Of a stretch of DNA of 64,000 bases, positions 1 to 8,419 are shown piece after piece. The first letter of the stretch is position 1. Every line of letters starts with the position of its first letter. This DNA comes from an uncultured Curvibacter sp. (GTDB lineage: Bacteria; Pseudomonadota; Gammaproteobacteria; Burkholderiales; Burkholderiaceae_C), in NCBI GenBank assembly GCA_903828535.1, contig CAIKMN010000027.1, positions 21,450-85,449 on the forward strand. The letters are read 5' to 3'. Made by a program: the position numbers and the translations under genes. Under the pieces are notes generated by a model. It was given only the letters and a program-made list of their open reading frames with translations. It was not told the DNA's origin and ran no database searches.

Positions 1-535
1 GAGCGGCCTCTTGTAATTCGGCAGGCACGGTTTTCAGCGATTGATAAAGGCTAAAGGCCATGTTCCAAGCTTGCGACGTAAAAATCGCAAAGATCGCGGC
101 GCACTCCACGCCCAGCAAGCTGCCCGGAAACAGGGCAATAAAGCCGGTCACAGTGATCGACAGAAAGCCCAAAATCGGAATCGACTGCAAGATGTCTAAA
201 AACGGAATCAGCACTTTTTCCATGGCCCGGTAGCGCGTGGCCAATACGGCGAATACCACGCTGAATACCAAGGAAGCCGCCAATGCCATGAACATGCGCA
301 TCGTGGTGCGAAGCAAGTAATAGGGGAGATAACTTAAATCACGCGACAGCGGAATTTCGTGACCCAACTCGTAAGGCGTGGCCATTTGCCGGGCGCCGTA
401 GGCCAACAAAACCAGCAGCGCAAAGACAATGGGCAGCAACGCCCAGTCCCAGCGATTGCCGCTGGCATCAACGACTTGTCGGGGAAAAAAATTCAGGGGG
501 GAGGGCCGTGTAGACCCGTCTTTGCGCTCATCCAT
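1..535 (-). CDS. ABC transporter permease (nitrate/sulfonate/taurine-type inner-membrane component), truncated at left window edge
   Basis: Reverse-strand reading from ATG at 535: MDERKDGSTRPSPLNFFPRQVVDASGNRWDWALLPIVFALLVLLAYGARQMATPYELG...; hydrophobic segments and a permease-like 'IPFLDILQSIPILGFLSITVTGFIALFPG' stretch; open to the window edge. Confidence 0.75.
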   Translation of the reverse strand, partial: MDERKDGSTRPSPLNFFPRQVVDASGNRWDWALLPIVFALLVLLAYGARQMATPYELGHEIPLSRDLSYLPYYLLRTTMRMFMALAASLVFSVVFAVLATRYRAMEKVLIPFLDILQSIPILGFLSITVTGFIALFPGSLLGVECAAIFAIFTSQAWNMAFSLYQSLKTVPAELQEAA

Positions 536-548
536 GGATGACTTTGAT

Positions 549-554
549 TATAAT
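549..554 (+). promoter_or_regulatory. Putative -10 box (TATAAT) for the ahcY transcript
   Basis: Exact TATAAT about 7-10 nt before the start of the riboswitch fold. Confidence 0.5.
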
Positions 555-560
555 ATCGGG

Positions 561-632
561 CATCCGAGGAGCGTTGCAGCGCAAACCATTTGCGTGAGGC
601 TCGGACACCTTCAAGCAACGACGCTCATCCAC
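561..632 (+). ncRNA. SAH (S-adenosylhomocysteine) riboswitch
   Basis: CATCCGAGGAGCGTTGCAGCGCAAA...GAGGCTCGGACACC...CAACGACGCTCATCC matches the SAH aptamer pattern (CCGAGGAGCGyTGC ... AGGCTCGG ... CGCTCA) directly upstream of ahcY. Confidence 0.93.
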
Positions 633-707
633 TTTCGGTGCGATGGGCTTTTCCAAAAGCATTTCTGCGCCCAAAGTGGTTTGTTCTAAACACATTGGGA
701 GTGAACC

Positions 708-2135
708 ATGAATGCACGCAATCCGTTGAACATCGACTCTGCCATCGCCGATATTGGCTTGGCTGTCTGGGGGCGTAAAGAAATCAAAATCGCCGAGACC
801 GAAATGCCCGGTCTGATGGCCATCCGCGAAGAATTCGCCGCGCAGCAACCGCTCAAAGGCGCGCGCATCACCGGCTCTTTGCACATGACCATCCAAACAG
901 CGGTGCTCATTGAAACCTTGCAAGCTTTGGGCGCCAAAGTACGTTGGGCTTCTTGCAACATCTTTTCCACACAAGACCACGCCGCCGCCGCCATTGCCGC
1001 AGCAGGCACGCCGGTGTTTGCGGTGAAGGGCGAAACCCTGGCCGACTATTGGGATTACACCCACCGTATTTTTGAATTCGGCGCGGCCGGTGCTGAGGGC
1101 GAAGGCCCCAACATGATCTTGGACGACGGCGGCGACGCCACCCTGTTGATGCACCTGGGCAAGCGCGCTGAAACCGACGCTTCCTTGCTTGAAAACCCCA
1201 CCAGCGAAGAAGAAACTTGCCTTTACGCTTCCATCAAAGCCAAGTTGGCCGTCGACCCCACTTGGTACAGCCGCAAGGGCGCGCACATCATTGGCGTGAC
1301 CGAAGAAACCACCACCGGTGTGCTGCGTTTGAACGAGATGGCCGCGAAGGGCAGCTTGATGTTCCGCGCCATTAACGTGAACGACTCGGTGACCAAGAGC
1401 AAGTTTGACAACCTCTATGGTTGCCGCGAGTCGTTGGTGGACTCCATCAAGCGCGCGACCGACGTCATGATCGCTGGCAAAGTGGCTTGCGTGGCGGGTT
1501 ATGGCGACGTGGGCAAAGGCTCGGCCCAAGCCTTGCGCGCTTTGAGCGCCCAAGTGTGGGTGACCGAGATCGACCCCATCAACGCCTTACAAGCCGCCAT
1601 GGAAGGCTACAAAGTGGTAACCATGGAATATGCGGCCGACAAGTGCGACATTTTTGTTTCGGCAACCGGCAACAAACACGTCATCCGTTATGAACACATG
1701 GCCGCCATGAAAGACGAAGCCATCGTGTGCAACATCGGTCACTTCGACAACGAAATCGATGTGGCCTCGTTGGAAAAACTGCAGTGGGATGAAATCAAGC
1801 CCCAAGTTGACCACGTCGTTTTCCCCGATGGCAAAAAGATCACCTTGTTGGCCAAAGGCCGTTTGGTCAATTTGGGTTGTGCCACCGGGCACCCCAGCTT
1901 CGTCATGTCGTCGAGCTTTGCCAACCAAACCATTGCCCAGATCGAGCTGTTCACCAAGCAAGACCAGTACGAATCCGGCAAGGTTTATGTGTTGCCCAAG
2001 CACTTGGACGAAAAAGTGGCGCGTTTGCACCTGAAGAAAGTCGGTGCCATGTTGACCGAACTGACCGACGAACAAGCCGCTTACATTGGCGTTTCCAAGC
2101 AAGGTCCTTACAAGGCCAACAGCTACCGTTATTAA
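708..2135 (+). CDS. ahcY: Adenosylhomocysteinase
   Basis: 475 aa; [36 protein letters not shown]..., [17 protein letters not shown]-binding motif, C-terminal YKANSYRY. Confidence 0.98.
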   Translation: MNARNPLNIDSAIADIGLAVWGRKEIKIAETEMPGLMAIREEFAAQQPLKGARITGSLHMTIQTAVLIETLQALGAKVRWASCNIFSTQDHAAAAIAAAGTPVFAVKGETLADYWDYTHRIFEFGAAGAEGEGPNMILDDGGDATLLMHLGKRAETDASLLENPTSEEETCLYASIKAKLAVDPTWYSRKGAHIIGVTEETTTGVLRLNEMAAKGSLMFRAINVNDSVTKSKFDNLYGCRESLVDSIKRATDVMIAGKVACVAGYGDVGKGSAQALRALSAQVWVTEIDPINALQAAMEGYKVVTMEYAADKCDIFVSATGNKHVIRYEHMAAMKDEAIVCNIGHFDNEIDVASLEKLQWDEIKPQVDHVVFPDGKKITLLAKGRLVNLGCATGHPSFVMSSSFANQTIAQIELFTKQDQYESGKVYVLPKHLDEKVARLHLKKVGAMLTELTDEQAAYIGVSKQGPYKANSYRY

Positions 2136-2144
2136 GCCGTCAAG

Positions 2145-2987
2145 TTGCGCGCCGATCAACTCTTGGTAGAACGCGGTTTAGCCGCCTCCCGCTCGATGGC
2201 GGTGCGGCTGATTGCGTCGGGTGTTCGTTGGCGCGCCGACCCTTCAGTGGCGGAATGGCGCTCGGTCACCAAGAGCGGTCAAGACCTGCCCGAGGGGGCG
2301 GATCTGGATTTGCAAAACAATGCCGAGGCGCGCTATGTGTCGCGGGGTGGCTTGAAGTTGGAAGCCGCCCTGAAACTCAGTGGCGTCCAAGTGCAAGGTG
2401 AGCGTTGTTTGGATGTGGGCCAGTCCACCGGCGGCTTCACCGACTGCTTGTTGCAGCAAGGCGCAGCCTTGGTGGTTGGCATCGAAGTGGGGCGAGACCA
2501 GTTGCACCCCCGCTTGCGTGATGACAACCGTGTAGTGTGCTTGGAGCAAGTCAACGCGCGTGAATTGGACGCTGCCGCTTGGCAAGTGCTGATGCAAGAC
2601 CGCCAAGCGCAGGGTCTCCTCACCGTCGACGTGGACCCAGAACAAGACCAAGACAAAGGCCAAGACACCGGATTTGGCTTGCTGGTGGCCGACCTGTCCT
2701 TCATCTCGCAAACCTTGGTGCTGCCCGCGGTGAGCGAATTGCTGAAGCAGGGGGCTTCGGTGTTGACCTTGGTGAAACCGCAGTTTGAACTGCAGCCACC
2801 ACAAATTGGCAAAGGCGGATTGGTCAAAGACCCGGCCTTCTATGCCGTGGTCGAGGCCCGTCTGAGGGACATGGCGGCAGAGTTGAATTGGCAAATTCTC
2901 GGATGGTGGGACAGCCCCATCCTGGGCGGCGATGGCAACCGCGAATTTTTGATGCATGCGAAAGTAGGACATGAAAGTCAGCTTTGA
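2145..2987 (+). CDS. tlyA: TlyA family rRNA (cytidine-2'-O)-methyltransferase / hemolysin A
   Basis: S4-like N-terminus (RADQLLVERGLAASRSMAVRLI) plus YVSRGGLKLEAAL and DVGQSTGGFTDCLLQ methyltransferase motif. Confidence 0.9.
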   Translation: MRADQLLVERGLAASRSMAVRLIASGVRWRADPSVAEWRSVTKSGQDLPEGADLDLQNNAEARYVSRGGLKLEAALKLSGVQVQGERCLDVGQSTGGFTDCLLQQGAALVVGIEVGRDQLHPRLRDDNRVVCLEQVNARELDAAAWQVLMQDRQAQGLLTVDVDPEQDQDKGQDTGFGLLVADLSFISQTLVLPAVSELLKQGASVLTLVKPQFELQPPQIGKGGLVKDPAFYAVVEARLRDMAAELNWQILGWWDSPILGGDGNREFLMHAKVGHESQL

Positions 2988-3789
2988 GTTTTTTCCGCCC
3001 AAAACGCCAGAAGGCGTTGAAAAATTGCGCGTTGTGCGTCAATCGCTGTACGCCCATCAGCCCGAATTTTGCTCGGTGACCTATGGCGCCGGCGGCTCTA
3101 CCCAAGCGGGCACCTTCGCCACGGTGGCCTCCATCTTGTCAGAAGGGCAGCAAGCCGCTTCACACTTTTCTTGCATTGGTGCCACCCGCGCTTCGGTGCG
3201 TGAACAATTGGCCGAACTCAAAGCCATGGGCGTGAAGCGGTTGGTGGCCTTGCGGGGTGACTTGCCGAGCGGTTATGGCGCTGGTGGTGAGTTCCATTAC
3301 GCCAGTGATTTGGTGGCTTTTATCCGTGCTGAAACCGGCGATGACTTTCACATCGAAGTTGCGGCCTACCCGGAAATTCATCCACAAGCGCGCTCGCCCG
3401 AAGCCGATTTGCAAGCCTATGTGACCAAGGTCAAAGCCGGGGCCGACTCCGCCATCACCCAGTATTTTTTCAACAGCGACGCCTACTTTCGATTTGTAGA
3501 CGAAGCCTACAAATTAGGTGCTGATGTGCCGGTGGTGCCGGGCATCATGCCCATCACCAGCTCCACCCAACTGCTGCGCTTTTCAGACGCCTGCGGTGCT
3601 GAAGTGCCTCGCTGGATTCGCCTGCGCTTGCAGGCCTTCGGGGACGACACCGCGTCCATCAAAGCCTTTGGCTTAGAGGTGGTTGGTGACCTGTGCGAGC
3701 AGCTCAAAAACGGCGGCGCGCCCAGTTTGCATTTCTACACCATGAACCAAAGCGCCCCCACTTTGGCGCTGTTGGACGCCATCCGTTAA
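2971..3789 (+). CDS. metF: Methylenetetrahydrofolate reductase
   Basis: MKVSFEFFPPKTPEGVEKL...FCSVTYGAGGST...; starts inside the 3' end of tlyA. Confidence 0.96.
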   Translation: MKVSFEFFPPKTPEGVEKLRVVRQSLYAHQPEFCSVTYGAGGSTQAGTFATVASILSEGQQAASHFSCIGATRASVREQLAELKAMGVKRLVALRGDLPSGYGAGGEFHYASDLVAFIRAETGDDFHIEVAAYPEIHPQARSPEADLQAYVTKVKAGADSAITQYFFNSDAYFRFVDEAYKLGADVPVVPGIMPITSSTQLLRFSDACGAEVPRWIRLRLQAFGDDTASIKAFGLEVVGDLCEQLKNGGAPSLHFYTMNQSAPTLALLDAIR

Positions 3790-3946
3790 GGCCAGCTCAG
3801 CAGAGATGCCCAGCAGGGGCTAGCCGTTTGTCGCCATGTGCCCAGAGGTTGTAAAGAAATCCCTTCGTCAACTGAAGTTCTGAGCCCCAAGCGGCTTAGG
3901 ATGAAGCTCGCCTCCATTTCTCTCAGGCTGCAGAAAGCGATGCTTC

Positions 3947-4912
3947 ATGGATTTCAAGGATTACTACAAAACGCTGGGTCTTCAGCGCACCGCGACGGAA
4001 GAGGAGGTGCGCAAGGCCTACCGAAAGTTGGCGCGCAAGTTCCACCCTGACGTCAGCAAGGAGCCCGATGCGCAAGCGAAAATGCGCGAGCTCAACGAGG
4101 CCAACGATGTCTTGCGCGACAAAGAAAAACGCGCGGCCTACGACGACTTGGCCGATCAGGTGGCCAAAGGGCATCGCCCCGGTGCGTCCGGGCCCAGCTG
4201 GGATCAGGGCTTTGACTTTCGCCGGGGTGCGAATGCGGGCACTGCCCATCGCAGCCACGACGGTGATCCGGGCGATTACGGCGATTACAGTGATTTTTTC
4301 TCGGCTATTTTTGGTCAAGGCGACCCCCGAGGAGGCGAGCGCCGTGGCGGCGAAAGTCGCCCCTACCGAGCGCGCGGCGAAGATCAAACAGCAGCCATCG
4401 AAATTTCCATTGAGGACGCCATTCGTGGCGTTGAGCGGGAAATAGTGCTGCCTGCGCACAACAACCGAACCTTGAGCGTCAAAATTCCTGCTGGCGTTCA
4501 TCCAGGGCAACACATCCGTTTGGCGGGTCAAGGCCAGCCCGGATACGGCGGTGAGCGAGCGGGCGATTTGTTTTTGGAAGTCCATCTGAAGCCTCACCCG
4601 CTGTACCGAGTCGATGGCAAAAATTTATCCATGAACTTGCCGGTCACGCCGACAGAAGCGGCGCTGGGCGCCCAGGTCAAAGTCCCCACGCCCGATGGCG
4701 GTGAGGTGGAAGTCACCGTTCCACCGAACTCACGCGGCGGTATGAAATTGCGGCTCAAAGGACGCGGCTTGCAAGGCAAGACCCCTGGCGATTTGTATTT
4801 GCCCTTGGAAATCGCGCTGCCCCCAGCAACCACCGACGCCGCTCGCCAAGCCTACGAACAACTGGCGAAGGCCGCGCCGTTCGACCCAAGGCGCCAGGGG
4901 TTCAGTCGCTAG
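3947..4912 (+). CDS. cbpA: DnaJ C-terminal domain protein / CbpA-like co-chaperone
   Basis: J domain (DFKDYYKTLGL...HPD...) and DnaJ C-terminal domain without a zinc finger. Confidence 0.88.
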   Translation: MDFKDYYKTLGLQRTATEEEVRKAYRKLARKFHPDVSKEPDAQAKMRELNEANDVLRDKEKRAAYDDLADQVAKGHRPGASGPSWDQGFDFRRGANAGTAHRSHDGDPGDYGDYSDFFSAIFGQGDPRGGERRGGESRPYRARGEDQTAAIEISIEDAIRGVEREIVLPAHNNRTLSVKIPAGVHPGQHIRLAGQGQPGYGGERAGDLFLEVHLKPHPLYRVDGKNLSMNLPVTPTEAALGAQVKVPTPDGGEVEVTVPPNSRGGMKLRLKGRGLQGKTPGDLYLPLEIALPPATTDAARQAYEQLAKAAPFDPRRQGFSR

Positions 4913-5170
4913 GGTGATCGCAGAAGGCCCTCCAAGGGGTACAATACGCAAGTTGCAGTCATTTGCTTACCTTCGCTGCAACGAGTCTTACCTCCACCCC
5001 GCTCCCTGCTCTTCAGAGCCGAGCGCCTCGGTGGTCACACTTTTCCTTTCGGCAAGCCTCACACGCAAACGCATGCGCAATTGCACACGCAATCGCCGCG
5101 CATATGCAAACGCAACGCCCATGCGAGTCGTTGCGACTGGCTTGACGCCTGTTACTCACAAGGAGGCCAG

Positions 5171-5437
5171 ATGGCCAAGGAAGAACTCATTGAAATGCAA
5201 GGCAAGGTCGACGAAGTGCTGCCCGACATGCTCTACCGCATCACGCTCGACAACGGCCACAAGTTAGTGGCTTACACCGGCGGCAAGATGCGCAAACACA
5301 AGATTCGCATTCTGGCTGGCGACAAGGTCACTTTGGAAATGTCGCCTTACGATTTATCCAAGGGCCGCGTGACTTTCCGTCACATCGAAAACCGCACACC
5401 CAGCGCGGGCAAGCCCGCCTTCAAACGCAAACGCTGA
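5171..5437 (+). CDS. infA: Translation initiation factor IF-1
   Basis: [70 protein letters not shown]; strong RBS AGGAGG just upstream. Confidence 0.95.
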   Translation: MAKEELIEMQGKVDEVLPDMLYRITLDNGHKLVAYTGGKMRKHKIRILAGDKVTLEMSPYDLSKGRVTFRHIENRTPSAGKPAFKRKR

Positions 5438-5471
5438 TTTTTCAGCGCCTCGCCCTTTTTTGTTTTAACCA

Positions 5472-5500
5472 GCGCCCAATTTTCGGTGGGCGCATTTTCT
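5472..5500 (+). terminator. Hairpin plus T-rich tail between infA and the RRM gene (terminator/attenuator-like)
   Basis: GCGCCCA-ATTTTCGG-TGGGCGC followed by ATTTTCT. Confidence 0.5.
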
Positions 5501-5512
5501 GAAAGGCTCACC

Positions 5513-5851
5513 ATGAGCAGCAAACTTTACGTCGGCAATCTCTCCTATTCGGTTCGGGACGAAGACCTTCAACAACAATTTTCTGACTTCGGCAACGTTC
5601 AATCGGCCAAGGTCATGATGGAACGCGACACCGGCCGCTCCAAGGGCTTTGGTTTTGTCGAAATGTCCAGCCCCGCTGAAGCGCAAGCCGCCATCGACGG
5701 CCTGCACGGTAAAAACATGGGTGGCCGTGACCTGACCGTCAACATCGCTCGCCCCATGGAAGCCCGACCCCCCCGCAGCGGCGGCGGCTTTGGTGGTGGC
5801 GGCTACGGCGGTGGTGGTGGTGGTTACGGCGGTGGCAACCGCAACTATTGA
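5513..5851 (+). CDS. RRM-domain glycine-rich RNA-binding protein
   Basis: MSSKLYVGNLSYSVRDEDL...DTGRSKGFGFVEM RNP motifs; Gly/Tyr-rich C-terminus GGGFGGGGYGGGGGGYGGGNRNY. Confidence 0.93.
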   Translation: MSSKLYVGNLSYSVRDEDLQQQFSDFGNVQSAKVMMERDTGRSKGFGFVEMSSPAEAQAAIDGLHGKNMGGRDLTVNIARPMEARPPRSGGGFGGGGYGGGGGGYGGGNRNY

Positions 5852-5865
5852 TTTGGCCTTTCGCG

Positions 5866-6429
5866 TCAGCGCGCGTCGAACACAAAACAAGTCGACGTGG
5901 CGTGGGCGTAAAGCTTGTCTGCTGAGTCCACCAATTTGGCCTCGGAAGTGGCCACTTGTCGGCCCATGTGCACCACCGTTCCAATGGCCCGCAGCGGGCC
6001 AGTTTGGGCGTTGGCGGCGCGCACGATGTTCATGTTAATTTGTGACGTCGTGTAGGCCTTGCCTGGCGGTAACTTGGTGTGAATGCTGCAGCCCAAGGCC
6101 GAGTCAAGCAAAGTGGCATACCAACCCCCGTGCACCGTGCCCAAGGGGTTGAAGTGCTTGAGGTCGGGGGTCCCTTGGAAAACAGCCAATCCATCGCCCA
6201 CTTCGACCAAGTAAAAGTCCAGCGCTTCTGAAATTCCCGGTGGCCGCAAATGCCCTTCGAGCAGCAACGTCATGACTTCCAAGCCGGTTTTTCCTGCCGA
6301 TTGTCTTGCCTTTTCAGCCGGACTGTACGCCGCTGTTTGGGCCGCTAGATTGGCTTCTTGGCGTTGCAGAACAGCGTCCAATTGCTGCATCCATTTTTGC
6401 AAAGTTGGCAAGGTGTCTGGTGTGCTCAT
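5866..6429 (-). CDS. PaaI family thioesterase (hotdog fold)
   Basis: FNPLGTVHGGWYATLLDSALGCSIHTKLPPGKAYTTSQINMNIVR. Confidence 0.85.
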   Translation of the reverse strand: MSTPDTLPTLQKWMQQLDAVLQRQEANLAAQTAAYSPAEKARQSAGKTGLEVMTLLLEGHLRPPGISEALDFYLVEVGDGLAVFQGTPDLKHFNPLGTVHGGWYATLLDSALGCSIHTKLPPGKAYTTSQINMNIVRAANAQTGPLRAIGTVVHMGRQVATSEAKLVDSADKLYAHATSTCFVFDAR

Positions 6430-6598
6430 CGGTTTTCCTGGGTTAATTTGAAGTGGCTGTTGTCGTGCGTTTGGGTGTTTTTTAGAGTCTTCGACTGCCT
6501 GGAAGACTGCTGCATCCTAATCAGCCCTGGGGTTTCTGTGTGTGATGTGGGTGTCTTCCCTGAGTGGCTTGTAGGGTCTATGTGGGTATCATGAATTC

Positions 6599-7714
6599 AT
6601 GCCAACATCCCCTTTAATCACCATGACCCACAATCCCCCATCTGCCTCTGACTTGGGGCCCGTCTGGATCATGGGCGCTGGCAGCGTCGGCTGTTACTTG
6701 GGGGGCTGGTTGGCCGCTGCAGGTGCGGACGTCAGCTTCATTGGGCGCCCTCGGGTGCTTGAAACGCTGCGGCGCGATGGCCTCACGGTCAGCGACATGA
6801 AAAACCACCAACACGCGATTCCTGCCAACGCTTTAAAGCTTTTTGAAGCCTTGCCTTCACTGGAATTGGCAGCGGCATCATCCACCCCACAAACCCCACA
6901 AACCCCCCCCGTCCAACCACCTGCTTTGGTGTTGCTCACCGTCAAAGGCTCGGGCACGGTTCAAGCAGCGAAAGAATTGGTCGCCGCCGGTTTACCGGCT
7001 GGCACCTTGGTGGTGTCTTTTCAAAACGGGGTGGGCAACGCAGAACTGGCCCAAGCCTGCGCTCCCTCGCTGAAGGTGCTCGCAGGCATGATTCCTTACA
7101 ACGTGGCCGATCTGGGTCACGGTGTTTTCCACCGCGGCACCACCGGCAGCTTGATGGTGCAAGACGACGCTCAGTTTGCGCCTTGGCAAGCGGTCTTCAA
7201 CAGCACCCAACTGCAACTGAAATTGGTCCCCGACCTCAAGCCGGTTCAATGGGGCAAGTTGCTCATCAACTTGAACAACCCAGTCAACGCGCTGTCGGGC
7301 TTGACCTTGTTACAAGAATTTTCCGATTGGTACTTTCGCCGCTGTTTGGCCGCGCTCATTGAGGAGGCCATGCAGGTCTTGCGGCAGGCCCAAGTGCCCT
7401 ACGCGCAGGTGCTGGCTGTTCCCCCTGAAAAATTCATTCGTGTTTTGCGTTTGCCTAATTTTCTATTCAAGTGGGTGGGGAAAAAAATGCTCCAAATCGA
7501 CCCCAAAGCCAGCTCGAGCATGGCCGATGACTTTGCCCTGGGGCGCACCACCGAAATTGAATCGCTGTGCGGCGAGGTCGTTCGATTGGCTCAGAACAAC
7601 GGCCTCCAAGCCCCACGCAACGCTGCCATGGTGCGCTTGGTTCAGGCCCATACCGCACAAGGGGCCGGGCCGGGCAAATGGTCAGGCAAAGCCCTTCTCA
7701 AGGCATTGAATTAA
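6599..7714 (+). CDS. panE: 2-dehydropantoate 2-reductase
   Basis: VWIMGAGSVGCYLGGWLAAAGADVSFIGR Rossmann motif; KLLINLNNPVNALSGLT. Confidence 0.87.
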   Translation: MPTSPLITMTHNPPSASDLGPVWIMGAGSVGCYLGGWLAAAGADVSFIGRPRVLETLRRDGLTVSDMKNHQHAIPANALKLFEALPSLELAAASSTPQTPQTPPVQPPALVLLTVKGSGTVQAAKELVAAGLPAGTLVVSFQNGVGNAELAQACAPSLKVLAGMIPYNVADLGHGVFHRGTTGSLMVQDDAQFAPWQAVFNSTQLQLKLVPDLKPVQWGKLLINLNNPVNALSGLTLLQEFSDWYFRRCLAALIEEAMQVLRQAQVPYAQVLAVPPEKFIRVLRLPNFLFKWVGKKMLQIDPKASSSMADDFALGRTTEIESLCGEVVRLAQNNGLQAPRNAAMVRLVQAHTAQGAGPGKWSGKALLKALN

Positions 7715-7760
7715 GGCCCTCGAAGGGCGCCTCGTCAAGGCTTCAATTTATGATCTTGTC

Positions 7761-8342
7761 ATGATCGACGAACAAGCCGTGCGCGCGCTCTTAGAGCGCT
7801 ATGAATGTCCTTTTGGCTACCACGAAGTGCGGGCCCGTTTTATGGGGGCCATTGCCAGTCCTTTGCCGGGCGTTGTGCCATTGAACGATGTGTCCAGCCT
7901 CTGGGGCGGTGATTTGCCTGCTGTCAGCTCGCTTGAAGAAGTGGACACCTTTGTCACTACCCTTATCAAAGGCCTGTGGACCCCCTTGGCGCAAGCAGGT
8001 CTGCAACAAGAAGCCTTCGAGTTGTTGCCCTTCACCGACACCCCCACTGGCCCCGGATTGCGACGCTTGTGCCAAATTCGGCTCGAAGAAATTCAAGGCT
8101 TCACCGACGGTTTTTTCCAAGGGCGGGAAGAGTTGAATTTACCGGCCGAGGCCTCCACTTGCCTGAATTCACTTTCCGAAGTGGAAGACTTCTTTGCCAA
8201 CCTGTTCAACCTGGCAGAACCGCCGGAGGCCTCTGAATCCGACTTGGCGGCCTTGGCCGACCAAATTGACGAACTCAGCGAAATCGCCACCGTTGAAATC
8301 AACAACATTGTGGCCTTGGTTGCTGCCAGTAAAACGGCCTAA
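7761..8342 (+). CDS. Hypothetical protein (193 aa), weakly reminiscent of UPF0149/YecA helical proteins
   Basis: Intact ORF with coding-like composition; acidic helical C-terminus; no confident family. Confidence 0.6.
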   Translation: MIDEQAVRALLERYECPFGYHEVRARFMGAIASPLPGVVPLNDVSSLWGGDLPAVSSLEEVDTFVTTLIKGLWTPLAQAGLQQEAFELLPFTDTPTGPGLRRLCQIRLEEIQGFTDGFFQGREELNLPAEASTCLNSLSEVEDFFANLFNLAEPPEASESDLAALADQIDELSEIATVEINNIVALVAASKTA

Positions 8343-8375
8343 AAAAGCATCTTCGAACCCACCCAAAGGCCCAAA

Positions 8376-8415
8376 CTCAAAGCAACTCAAAGCAACTCAA
8401 AGCAACACAAGGCAA
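8376..8415 (+). repeat. Four 10-bp tandem units (CTCAAAGCAA x3 plus degenerate CACAAGGCAA) ending at the MFS start codon
   Basis: Read directly: ctcaaagcaa ctcaaagcaa ctcaaagcaa cacaaggcaa aaccATG. Confidence 0.9.
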
Positions 8416-8419
8416 AACC

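Noticed and set aside
528-1553. 341-aa minus-strand ORF opposite ahcY
   Set aside because: Antisense shadow of a highly conserved gene with biased codons; His/Gly/Val-rich composition and no recognisable domain.
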